Below are positions 1 through 6,983 of a DNA stretch of 24,474 nucleotides, one piece after another. Origin of the DNA: DASVDK01 sp036381125 [NCBI: Thermodesulfobacteriota bacterium] (GTDB lineage Bacteria > DASVDK01); the NCBI GenBank assembly GCA_036381125.1, contig DASVDK010000362.1:1-24474 (forward strand), written 5' to 3'. The first letter of the stretch is position 1; each line of letters starts with the position of its first letter. The notes under the pieces were generated by a model that saw only the letters and a list, made by a program, of their open reading frames with translations, ran no database searches and had not been told where the DNA came from. A program made the translations under genes and the position numbers.

Positions 1-1
1 C

Positions 2-919
2 TCGCTCGAGGTGGCCGCGGGGGAGATCTGCGTGCTGATCGGGCCGTCCGGCTCCGGCAAGACGACCACGATGCGGATGATCAACCGGCTCGAGCTGCCG
101 ACGGCCGGGCGCATCACGGTCGGCGGGCGGGACATCGCGGCGCTCGACGACGTCGAACTGCGGCGCGGGATCGGCTACGTGATCCAGCAGGTCGGGCTCT
201 TCCCGCACATGACCGTGGCGGACAACGTGGCGATCGTGCCGCGCCTGCTCGAGTGGCCGGCCGACAGGCGGCGCCGCCGCGCCGAGGAGCTCCTCGAGCT
301 GGTCGGCCTCGAGCCCGCGCGGTTCGCGGATCGCTATCCGCGGCAGCTCTCGGGGGGGCAACAGCAACGGGTCGGCGTCGCGCGGGCGCTGGCGGCCGAC
401 CCGCCGATCGTCCTGATGGACGAGCCGTTCGGCGCGGTCGATCCGATCACGCGCAAGCAGCTCCAGTGGGAGCTCCGGCGAATCCAGGCCGAGGTGCACA
501 AGACGATCGTCTTCGTCACGCACGACATCGGCGAGGCGTTCCTGCTCGGCGACCGGATCGTGCTCATGGCCGACGGCCGGATCGTGCAGCACGGCGCACC
601 CCACGACCTGCTTCGCCGTCCCGAGGACCCGTTCGTGACCAGCTTCATCGGCGAGAACCGGGCCGCGGGGATGCTCCAGTACACGACCCTCGCGGAGCTG
701 GCCCGGCCGGCGACCGAGGGCCCGCGGCCGGGCGTGGAAGCCCTTCCGGCGACGCTCTCGGTGCTCGACGCGCTCAGGCGGCTCGGCCGGCGCCCGGACG
801 AGGCCGGGGACGCCATCTGGGTGGCCGACCCGGCGGGCGGGCCGGCCGGCCGCCTCACCTACCGGGACCTCGTCGTCGCGATCGGCGAGGCGATGGCGGA
901 CGATGCGCTACCTCGTTGA
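2..919 (+). CDS. Osmoprotectant-type (OpuCA/ProV family) ABC transporter ATPase, 5'-truncated
   Basis: This is the energising subunit of an ABC importer of the glycine betaine/carnitine/choline class. The reading frame is open to the window edge, and the first visible codons already sit just before the Walker A motif, so roughly 25 N-terminal residues lie outside; the GTG at 11 is not the true start. Visible motifs are Walker A (GPSGSGKTT), a Q-loop region (GYVIQQVGLFPHM), the ABC signature (LSGGQQQRVGVARAL), Walker B (IVLMDEPFGAVDP) and the switch histidine (FVTHDIGEA). After the nucleotide-binding domain there is a tail of about 85 residues where OpuCA/ProV proteins carry CBS domains. I see no clear CBS motif, so osmotic gating through CBS is doubtful. 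The stop overlaps the next permease start by 17 bases, implying coupled translation. Family is certain; ligand is not. Confidence 0.93.
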   Translation, partial: SLEVAAGEICVLIGPSGSGKTTTMRMINRLELPTAGRITVGGRDIAALDDVELRRGIGYVIQQVGLFPHMTVADNVAIVPRLLEWPADRRRRRAEELLELVGLEPARFADRYPRQLSGGQQQRVGVARALAADPPIVLMDEPFGAVDPITRKQLQWELRRIQAEVHKTIVFVTHDIGEAFLLGDRIVLMADGRIVQHGAPHDLLRRPEDPFVTSFIGENRAAGMLQYTTLAELARPATEGPRPGVEALPATLSVLDALRRLGRRPDEAGDAIWVADPAGGPAGRLTYRDLVVAIGEAMADDALPR

Positions 920-1538
920 GCACCCGCAGCGCGTGCTCGAGCTCGCGCTGCAGCACCTCGAGATCGTCGCCGCCTCCGTCCTGGTCGCCGTCCTCATCGG
1001 CGTGCCGGTGGGCGTCCTCGTGACGCGCCTGCGGTGGCTCGAGGGGCCGGTCATGCACGTCGCCGGCGTCCTCTACACCGTCCCGAGTCTCGCCCTCTTC
1101 GCGGTGCTCATTCCCTTCACGGGGCTCGGCGCGCGGCCGGCGATCGTCGCGCTGATCCTCTACTCCCTGCTCGCGATCATCCGCAACACCGTGGCCGGGA
1201 TCGATGCCGTCGACCCCGCGACGCTCGAGGCGGCACGGGGCATGGGCATGACCGGCACCCAGCGCCTCTTGCTCGTCGAGCTGCCGCTCGGGCTTCCGAT
1301 CATCCTGGCCGGCGTGCGCCTCGCCGCCGTGGCGGCCATCGGGATCGCGACCGTGGCGGCGTACGTGGGCGCCGGCGGCCTCGGCCTGCTCATCTTCGAC
1401 GGCCTGCGCACCCTCGACGCGGACCGCGTGCTCGGCGGCGCCCTGGCGACGTCGGCCATGGCGCTCGCCGTCGACGCCGGCCTGGCCCGGCTCGGCGGCA
1501 GGCGCCGCGAGGACACCGCGCAGGCGACCGGCGGCTGA
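903..1538 (+). CDS. OpuCB/ProW-family ABC permease (first permease)
   Basis: A 211-residue inner-membrane permease of the betaine/choline/carnitine importer class. It has five or so hydrophobic segments, with the conserved EAA coupling loop near residues 108-135 (EAARGMGMTGTQRLLLVELP) that docks onto the ATPase. The start ATG at 903 lies inside the ATPase gene in another frame, giving the 17-base overlap usual for these operons. Length is typical of the single-domain OpuCB/OpuCD/YehW/YehY type. The C-terminal tail is short and Arg-rich, probably cytoplasmic. It would pair with the second permease downstream as a heterodimer. Confidence 0.92.
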   Translation: MRYLVEHPQRVLELALQHLEIVAASVLVAVLIGVPVGVLVTRLRWLEGPVMHVAGVLYTVPSLALFAVLIPFTGLGARPAIVALILYSLLAIIRNTVAGIDAVDPATLEAARGMGMTGTQRLLLVELPLGLPIILAGVRLAAVAAIGIATVAAYVGAGGLGLLIFDGLRTLDADRVLGGALATSAMALAVDAGLARLGGRRREDTAQATGG

Positions 1539-1549
1539 GGAGATTCCCG

Positions 1550-2206
1550 ATGGGCAACCCGTTCGGCTTCGTGGCCTACATCCTGGAACACCCCGAGAGC
1601 TTCCTCGAGCTACTCCGGCAGCACGTCGAGCTGACCGCCCTGTCGGTCCTCTTCGGCGTCCTCGCCGCCCTCCCGCTCGCGGTCCTGGCCAGTCGCATCA
1701 ACGCGCTGGCCGGCCCGATGACGTGGCTCGCCGGCGTCGGCCAGACGATCCCGAGCCTCGCCATCCTCGCCCTCGTCCTGCCGTTCCTCGGCATCGGGTT
1801 CGCGCCGTCGCTCTTCGCGCTGACGATCCGCGCGCTCCTGCCGATCTTCCTGAACGCCTACGTCGGCATCCGCGGCGTCGACAAGGCCGCGATCGAGGCG
1901 GCGCGCGGGATGGGCATGAACGGCGCCGAGCGGCTCTTCCTCGTGGAGCTCCCGCTGGCGGTCCCGGTCATCCTGGCCGGCGTCCAGACCGCGACGGTCC
2001 AGAACGTCGGGGTCGCCACGCTCGCGGCCTTCATCGGCGGCGGGGGACTCGGTGACCTGATCCTCCAGGGGCTCGCCATGGTCGACACGCCGGTGCTCCT
2101 CGCCGGCGCCGTGCCGGTCGCGCTGCTCGCGATGCTGGCCGACGTCGGGATGCGGCGCATCGGCCGCCTGCTCACGCCGGGCGGCCTGCGGGCGGCGCGC
2201 GCATGA
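1550..2206 (+). CDS. OpuCD/ProW-family ABC permease (second permease)
   Basis: A 218-residue permease, paralogous to the gene just upstream. Both share the EAA loop pattern (AARGMGMNGAERLFLVELP here) followed by a P-x-I-L-A-G membrane re-entry. The start at ATG 1550 is chosen because GAGGAG lies just upstream (about 1537-1542) and the upstream permease stops at 1538; the frame is open further 5' only as a shadow. The gene ends in an ATGA overlap with the MmgE/PrpD gene, so that enzyme is translated from the same message. Two different permeases per system is the normal OpuC/YehWY architecture. Confidence 0.93.
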   Translation: MGNPFGFVAYILEHPESFLELLRQHVELTALSVLFGVLAALPLAVLASRINALAGPMTWLAGVGQTIPSLAILALVLPFLGIGFAPSLFALTIRALLPIFLNAYVGIRGVDKAAIEAARGMGMNGAERLFLVELPLAVPVILAGVQTATVQNVGVATLAAFIGGGGLGDLILQGLAMVDTPVLLAGAVPVALLAMLADVGMRRIGRLLTPGGLRAARA

Positions 2207-3582
2207 GCGCGGGAGCCCGGACGCGTCGGGTCGCGCAGTTCGCGCGCGACGTCCGCTGGGCCGATCTGCCCGCGGCCGTGCAGGCACAGGCGGTTCGCTG
2301 CCTGCTGGACCTCTGCGGCTCGGCGGTCGCCGGCAGCCTCACCCCGGTCGCCCGGATCGCCGCCGCGTACGCCCGGGCGGCGCACGGCCCGGGCGGGGCG
2401 ACCATCATCGGCGCCGACAGCGGCAGCACACCGGTCGGCGCGGCGCTCGCCAACGGCTTCGCCGCCTCGGCGCTCGACATCGACGACGGCTACCGCCCCG
2501 TCAAGGGGCATCCGGGCGCGGTCGTCCTGCCCGCCGTCCTCGCGGCCGCCGAGCAGGCCCGCGCGAGCGGCTCCGAGTTCCTGACGGCGCTCGTCGTCGC
2601 CTACGAGGTCGCCATGCGCGCCGGACGCATCCTGCACCCGCTCTACGGCTTCTACCACGGCACCGGGGCCTGGGGGCCGGTCGGCGCGGCGGCCGGCGCG
2701 GCGCGCCTCCTCCGCCTCACGCCCGACGAGACCTGGCACGCGCTCGGCATCGCCGAGTTCCACGCGGCGATGACCCCCGAGATGCGGTCGGTCGACCACC
2801 CGAGCATGCTCAAGGACGGCATCGGGTGGGGCGCCATGGTCGGGCTCGCCTCCGTCGGGCTCGCGGCCGCGGGCTTCACCGGGATCCCGAGCCTCTTCGA
2901 CGCCGGGCCCGAGGGCGCCGCGCTCTGCGAGAGCCTTGGCCGCGACTACCTGGTCCTGGATCTCTACTTCAAGCCGTACCCCTGTTGCCGGTGGGCGCAG
3001 CCGGCGGTCGAAGGGGCGCTCGCGGCCGCGCGTGCCCTGGGCGTGCGGGGCGACGAGATTGCCCGGGTCACGGTGTACACGTTCGAGGCGGCGACCCACC
3101 TGCGCGCCGTCGCGCCCCGGACCACCGAGGAGGCGCAGTTCAGCCTCCCCTGGCCGGTCGCCTGCGCGCTCCTCGGCGGCACCGTCGGGCCTGCCGACGT
3201 GCTCGGCGCCGCCCTCGAGGATGCCGCCCGCCGCCGGCTCGCGGCCCGCGTGGCGATCGTCGAGGAGCCGGAACTCTCCCGGCAGTTCCCGGCGCGGGCC
3301 CTGGCCCGGGTCGAGGTCGAGACGGCCGACGGCCGCCGCGCCCGCTCCGGCGTGGTCGCCGCGCGCGGCGACGCCGACGCCCCGCCCGCCGACGCCGAAC
3401 TGCGGGAGAAGTTCCATCGCCTCGCCGACCCCGTCCTCGGGACCTCCGGCGCGCGTTCGCTCGCGGCCGCGGTCGAGGACCTGCCCGGGGCCGAGAGCCT
3501 GGACCGTCTCCTCGAACGGCTCCGCGTTCCTGCGCCGGCTCCATCGGGCGGCGCCCCACTCGCTACCAGGAGGTTGCCGTGA
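2203..3582 (+). CDS. MmgE/PrpD family protein (copy 1, inside the ABC importer operon)
   Basis: A 459-residue cytoplasmic protein of the MmgE/PrpD superfamily. This family includes 2-methylcitrate dehydratase, cis-aconitate decarboxylase and iminodisuccinate epimerase, which act on di- or tricarboxylates without a cofactor. Family marks are the N-terminal helical domain, the segment DIDDGYRPVKGHPG (about 92-105) whose His corresponds to the active-site His of cis-aconitate decarboxylase, and SMLKDGIGWG (about 201-210) with the conserved Lys; the usual K-x-x-H-x-G is altered, the His being absent. Its ATG overlaps the upstream permease stop (ATGA), and its own stop overlaps the start of the binding-protein gene by one base. 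It therefore sits physically inside the transporter operon, which suggests that the imported compound, or something made from it, is its substrate. The exact reaction cannot be called. Confidence 0.9.
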   Translation: MSAGARTRRVAQFARDVRWADLPAAVQAQAVRCLLDLCGSAVAGSLTPVARIAAAYARAAHGPGGATIIGADSGSTPVGAALANGFAASALDIDDGYRPVKGHPGAVVLPAVLAAAEQARASGSEFLTALVVAYEVAMRAGRILHPLYGFYHGTGAWGPVGAAAGAARLLRLTPDETWHALGIAEFHAAMTPEMRSVDHPSMLKDGIGWGAMVGLASVGLAAAGFTGIPSLFDAGPEGAALCESLGRDYLVLDLYFKPYPCCRWAQPAVEGALAAARALGVRGDEIARVTVYTFEAATHLRAVAPRTTEEAQFSLPWPVACALLGGTVGPADVLGAALEDAARRRLAARVAIVEEPELSRQFPARALARVEVETADGRRARSGVVAARGDADAPPADAELREKFHRLADPVLGTSGARSLAAAVEDLPGAESLDRLLERLRVPAPAPSGGAPLATRRLP

Positions 3583-4484
3583 TGAACCATCGGACGCTCC
3601 TCGCCGCGCTCGTGGCTGCCCTCCTCGCGGCCGCCGCGCTCCTTGCGCCGACCGCCGACGCCGGTCAGGCCGGGAAGACGGTCACGGTCGGCTCCAAGAA
3701 CTTCACCGAGCAGCTCATCGTGGGCCAGATGGTTGCCGCGCTGCTCGAGCACGCGGGCTACCAGGTCGATCGCAAGCTGAACCTCGGCGGCACCGCGGTG
3801 GTGCACCAGGCGCTCGTCAGCGGCGACGTCGACGTGTACGTCGAGTACACGGGGACCGGCCTCACGGCGCTGCTCAAGCTTCCCGTGCAGACCGACCCGG
3901 AGCAGGTGTTCCGCACCGTCAAGAAGGAGTACGAGAGCCGCTTCAAGGCCACCTGGCTCGAACCCTGGGGCTTCAACAACACCTACGCGCTCGCGATGCG
4001 GGCGGACAGGGCCAGGGCGCTCGGCGTGAGGACGATCGCCGACCTCGAGGACAAGGCGCAGGATCTCACGTTCGGCGGGACGCAGGAGTTCATCACCCGG
4101 CCGGACGGCCTGCCCGGCATCGAGAAGACGTACGGCCTCAAGTTCAAGCAGGCGCGCGGGATGGACTTCGGCATCATGTACCAGGCCGTCGCCTCCGGCC
4201 AGGTCGACGTCGCCTCCGCCTTCGCCACCGACGGCCGCATCGCCGCGCTCGACCTCGTGACGCTCGAGGACGACCGGCGGTTCTTCCCGCCCTACTACGC
4301 CGCCCCGGTCGTCCGGCAGGAGGTCATCGGCAGGGACCCGAGGATCGCCGAGGTCCTCAACACGCTCGCCGGCAAGGTCGACGACGACACGATGCGCAGG
4401 CTGAACGCCCAGGTGGATCAGGAGAAGAAGGAGCCGGCGGACGTGGCCCGCGCCTTCCTCAAGGAGCGGGGCTACATCAACTGA
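3582..4484 (+). CDS. OpuAC/OpuCC-family periplasmic substrate-binding protein
   Basis: A 300-residue secreted ligand-binding subunit of the ABC importer encoded just upstream. It has a signal peptide over about residues 1-27 (hydrophobic LLAALVAALLAAAALL core, cleavage near ADA). The mature protein begins with the family hallmark GSKNFTEQLIVGQM (37-50). VEYTGT (87-92) and FNNTYA (131-136) contribute tyrosines equivalent to ligand-cage positions in OpuBC/OpuCC, and FATDGRI and PYYAAPVVR follow. Retained cage tyrosines favour a quaternary amine or similar ligand, which is in tension with the neighbouring MmgE/PrpD enzyme; the specificity is open. The start is decided by a strong AGGAGG at 3568-3573, 8 bases before ATG 3582, and the stop/start junction is TGATG. 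Its own strong ribosome site suits the excess of binding protein such systems need. Confidence 0.93.
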   Translation: MNHRTLLAALVAALLAAAALLAPTADAGQAGKTVTVGSKNFTEQLIVGQMVAALLEHAGYQVDRKLNLGGTAVVHQALVSGDVDVYVEYTGTGLTALLKLPVQTDPEQVFRTVKKEYESRFKATWLEPWGFNNTYALAMRADRARALGVRTIADLEDKAQDLTFGGTQEFITRPDGLPGIEKTYGLKFKQARGMDFGIMYQAVASGQVDVASAFATDGRIAALDLVTLEDDRRFFPPYYAAPVVRQEVIGRDPRIAEVLNTLAGKVDDDTMRRLNAQVDQEKKEPADVARAFLKERGYIN

Positions 4485-4510
4485 CGGAGGCGCCCGATCT
4501 CGCGTCTCCG
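4485..4510 (+). terminator. Hairpin at the end of the OpuC-like operon
   Basis: Directly after the binding-protein stop, CGGAGGCG (4485-4492) pairs with CGTCTCCG (4503-4510) to give an 8-bp stem with one G-U pair and a 10-base loop. No T-run follows, so as an intrinsic terminator it would be weak; it may instead protect the 3' end of the message. It lies in the 62-base gap between two convergent genes, where termination is expected. Confidence 0.35.
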
Positions 4511-4546
4511 ACGCCGCACGGGCCCGAGGCGCCGCCGCGGCAACGG

Positions 4547-5149
4547 TCAGCGCACGGCCAGGACGACCGATCCGGCGAGGAGCGCGCCCATCGCGACGTC
4601 GAAGGCGCGGCGGGCGCGCTCGGTGCGCAGGAGCCGTTGCGCGGTGGCGCCGAAGGCGAGCCACACGAAGCAGCAGGGCGAGGACGCCACGACGAACAGG
4701 CCGCCCAGGGCCGACGCCTGCGCGAGGGCGCTGCCGGACCCGGCGTCGAGGTAGGCCCCTGCCGCGGCGGCGCAGACGAGCCACGACTTCGGGTTGACCC
4801 ACTGGAACGCCGCCGCGCCGACGAAGCCGACCGGCGTCTTCCCGTCCCCCACCGCCGCGCCGCCGCGACCCGCGGTCGCGATCCGGAAGGCGAGCCACAG
4901 CAGGAAGGCGGCGCCGATCCAGTTGAGCGCCCGCAACACGGCGGGACTGGCGAGGACGACGCTGCCCAGCCCGAACGCCACGACCGCCATCATCAGGCCC
5001 ATGCCGATGGTCACCCCGAACAGGCAGGGGAGTCCGCGCCGCACGCCGACCCGGGCGCCGGTCGCCGTCAAGAGGAGGTTGCTCGGCCCCGGCGTGCCGG
5101 CGGCGACGGCCGCGAAGAGCAGGAACGCGGCGGCCCGGTCCGGCGTCAT
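4547..5149 (-). CDS. LysE/RhtB-family amino-acid or metabolite exporter
   Basis: A 200-residue inner-membrane exporter of the LysE superfamily, which carries basic or neutral amino acids and related metabolites out by proton exchange. The N-terminus has the family signature TPGPSNLLL followed by G-x-R-x-G (ARVGVRRGLPCLFGVTIG), and the protein shows about six hydrophobic segments. Length is typical (about 200-210). The ATG at 5149 gives the canonical N-terminus, but the bases upstream show no Shine-Dalgarno site, so it may be translated from a very short leader. It is divergent from an AraC-type regulator whose start is only 24 bases away, an arrangement common for LysE exporters controlled by their neighbour. 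The exported molecule cannot be told. Confidence 0.9.
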   Translation of the reverse strand: MTPDRAAAFLLFAAVAAGTPGPSNLLLTATGARVGVRRGLPCLFGVTIGMGLMMAVVAFGLGSVVLASPAVLRALNWIGAAFLLWLAFRIATAGRGGAAVGDGKTPVGFVGAAAFQWVNPKSWLVCAAAAGAYLDAGSGSALAQASALGGLFVVASSPCCFVWLAFGATAQRLLRTERARRAFDVAMGALLAGSVVLAVR

Positions 5150-5173
5150 ACTGTCGCACGAGGAGGCGGAGCC

Positions 5174-6046
5174 ATGGCCGACAGGCTACGCGGCGACGGC
5201 GGCGCCGGTCTTGAACGATCGTGCGGGACGCGGCGGCCGGACTGGATTCGCAGCCGGGAGCTGGGGGACGGCGTGCAGGCGCTCCAGGCCTGGTTCGCCG
5301 GCCGCGGCTTCGACCGGCACCGCCACGACACCTACGCCATCGGCCTGACCGACGCCGGCGTGCAGGCCTTCGACTATCGCGGCGTCGCCCGGGCCAGCAC
5401 CCCCGGCAAGGTCGTCGTGCTGCACCCGGACGAGGCGCACGACGGCCGCGCCGGCACGCCGGACGGCTTCGGCTATCGGATCGTCTACGTGGCGCCCAGG
5501 CGGATCCGGGAGGCCGCTCGCGCGATCTGCGGGCGTCCCTGCGCGCTCCCCTTCGTGCGCGAGCCGGTGACGACCAACGCGGCGCTGGCGGGCGCGATCG
5601 AGGCCGCGTTCCGGTGCGTCCCGGAACCGCTCGCGATCGACGTCCTGGTCCTCCGGCTGGCCGACGCGCTGGTCGGCGCCGACCCGTCGGCCGGCGGGCG
5701 CGCCGCACCGGTCCGCCTCGACGGCCGCGCGGTCGCCCGGGCGCGACAGTTCCTCGACGCGGAGACGACCCGCGTGGTGAGGTCGTCCGAGCTGGAGGCG
5801 GTCGCCGGCCTGACGCGGTACGAGCTCGCTCGGCAGTTCCGGGCGGCCTTCGGGACCAGCCCCTATCGCTATTCCCTGTTGCGGCGTCTCGACGAGGGGC
5901 GGGCGCAGCTCCGCCGCGGCCGGCCGCTCGCCGACGTGGCGCTGGCCGTGGGCTTCGCCGACCAGGCGCACTTCTCGCGGATGTTCAAGGCCGCCTTCGG
6001 CGTCACCCCCGCAGGCTACCGGGCGCTGGAAGCGAATCGGGCGTGA
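5174..6046 (+). CDS. AraC-family transcriptional regulator (cupin sensor + HTH)
   Basis: A 290-residue regulator. Residues about 35-110 form an AraC-type cupin sensing domain (FDRHRHDTYAIGLTDAGVQ, then a cupin strand ending at HPDEAHDG). Residues about 190-285 carry the double helix-turn-helix, with RYELARQFRAAFGTSPYRY in the first half and VALAVGFADQAHFSRMFKAA plus GVTPAGYR in the second, the classic AraC C-terminal signature. The start is fixed by AGGAGG at 5161-5166, seven bases before ATG 5174; the frame is open far upstream only as a shadow of earlier genes. It probably senses the compound that the divergent LysE protein exports and activates that gene. Confidence 0.93.
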   Translation: MADRLRGDGGAGLERSCGTRRPDWIRSRELGDGVQALQAWFAGRGFDRHRHDTYAIGLTDAGVQAFDYRGVARASTPGKVVVLHPDEAHDGRAGTPDGFGYRIVYVAPRRIREAARAICGRPCALPFVREPVTTNAALAGAIEAAFRCVPEPLAIDVLVLRLADALVGADPSAGGRAAPVRLDGRAVARARQFLDAETTRVVRSSELEAVAGLTRYELARQFRAAFGTSPYRYSLLRRLDEGRAQLRRGRPLADVALAVGFADQAHFSRMFKAAFGVTPAGYRALEANRA

Positions 6047-6169
6047 GCGTCGGTTGCCCGATCGGAGCGAGCCGCCCCTCGCACCACTGCGCGAGGCTCG
6101 CGGCGCAGCCCCGATCGGCTGGCTCCGGGCCCTCGTCTGGCCGGCGAGCACCGGCGCCGAACCGTCTCA

Positions 6170-6184
6170 CCCGTCGGCGACGGG
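6170..6184. terminator. Small GC hairpin between convergent genes
   Basis: CCCGTC (6170-6175) and GACGGG (6179-6184) form a perfect 6-bp stem with a GGC loop, inside the 177-base gap between the AraC gene and the end of the convergent SDR gene. There is no T-run on either strand, so termination is only a guess from position. I see no gene in the rest of 6047-6223. Confidence 0.2.
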
Positions 6185-6223
6185 GACGGCCGGGCGCCGG
6201 GTGAACCGGACCGCGAGGCGACT

Positions 6224-6982
6224 TCAGAACGCGAAGCGCCGCAACCCGCCGTCCACGTGGATCACCTCGCCCGTGATGTAGCCCGCCCTGGGCGAGGCCA
6301 GGAAGGCGACGAGGTGCGCCACGTCCCGGGGCTCGCCGAAGTGGCCGAGCGGGATGTTGGCCTTCGCGAACGCCTCCCGATCCTCGGGCGTCGGGTGGAG
6401 GCGCTCGACGATCTGCTCGCTCATGATCCGGCCGGGCGGGATGGAGTTGACGGTGATGCCGTAGGGGCCGACCTCCCGCGAGAGGCCCTTGGCCCAGGCG
6501 TGCACCGCCGCCTTCGCGGCGTTGGCGGCGTTCATCCCCCGGGGCTCGGACGAGCCGGTGATGTTGACGATCCGGCCCCATCGGTGCTGGCGCATGGAGG
6601 GGAGAAGCGCGTGCGTGAGCCGCCGCAACGCCACGAAGTTGACGGCGAAGGCCTCCGTCCACTGCTCCTCGGTGGCGTCGACCGGCAGCGGGCGCGAGCC
6701 GCCCGCGCTGTTCACGAGGATGTCGGCGCGCCCGAACGCGCCGAGGACGCGGTCGCGGACGAGCGTGTGGGCGTCCGGCGTGCCGAGGTCCACCGCAACG
6801 ACGAGCGGGCGGGGCGCTCCGGAGGCGGCGAGGTCGTCCGCGAGTCGCTCGAGGCGCTCGGCGCGTCGCGCCACGACGGCGAGCTGCACCCCTTCGGCCG
6901 CCAGCACCTCGGCGACCGCGTGCCCGATGCCCGCGCTCGCCCCGGTCACGACCGCTACCCGACCACGTAGCTCCAGGTCCAC
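6224..6982 (-). CDS. SDR-family NAD(P)-dependent oxidoreductase
   Basis: A 252-residue classical short-chain dehydrogenase that interconverts a secondary alcohol and a ketone with NAD(P). The Rossmann motif TGASAGIG lies near residues 13-20; a basic pair (VVARRAERLE) after the second strand leans to NADP. The NSAGG motif follows, the catalytic Ser is in NITGSSEPRG, and the helix carries AANAAKAAV. The Tyr of the usual Y-x-x-x-K is not evident: the segment reads G-M-N-A-A-N-A-A-K, with Asn at the Tyr position. The C-terminus (GYITGEVIHVDGGL) is canonical. The start is the GTG at 6982, chosen because AGGAGG (minus strand, 6996-6991) lies 8 bases upstream and the Rossmann fold begins there; an extension to 7222 would only copy the upstream gene's end. 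It starts one base after the upstream MmgE/PrpD stop, so it is the last gene of the operon. The active-site change makes the activity less certain. Confidence 0.9.
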   Translation of the reverse strand: MDLELRGRVAVVTGASAGIGHAVAEVLAAEGVQLAVVARRAERLERLADDLAASGAPRPLVVAVDLGTPDAHTLVRDRVLGAFGRADILVNSAGGSRPLPVDATEEQWTEAFAVNFVALRRLTHALLPSMRQHRWGRIVNITGSSEPRGMNAANAAKAAVHAWAKGLSREVGPYGITVNSIPPGRIMSEQIVERLHPTPEDREAFAKANIPLGHFGEPRDVAHLVAFLASPRAGYITGEVIHVDGGLRRFAF

Positions 6983-6983
6983 G

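Noticed and set aside
2936-5173. Upstream extension of the AraC frame
   Set aside because: It overlaps well-supported genes in another frame; AGGAGG at 5161-5166 and the start of the sensor domain set the true start at 5174.
2964-5708. A 914-codon open frame on the minus strand
   Set aside because: It runs antisense through the MmgE/PrpD, binding-protein and LysE/AraC genes, is Arg/Pro-rich and shows no family motif; it is a shadow caused by high GC.
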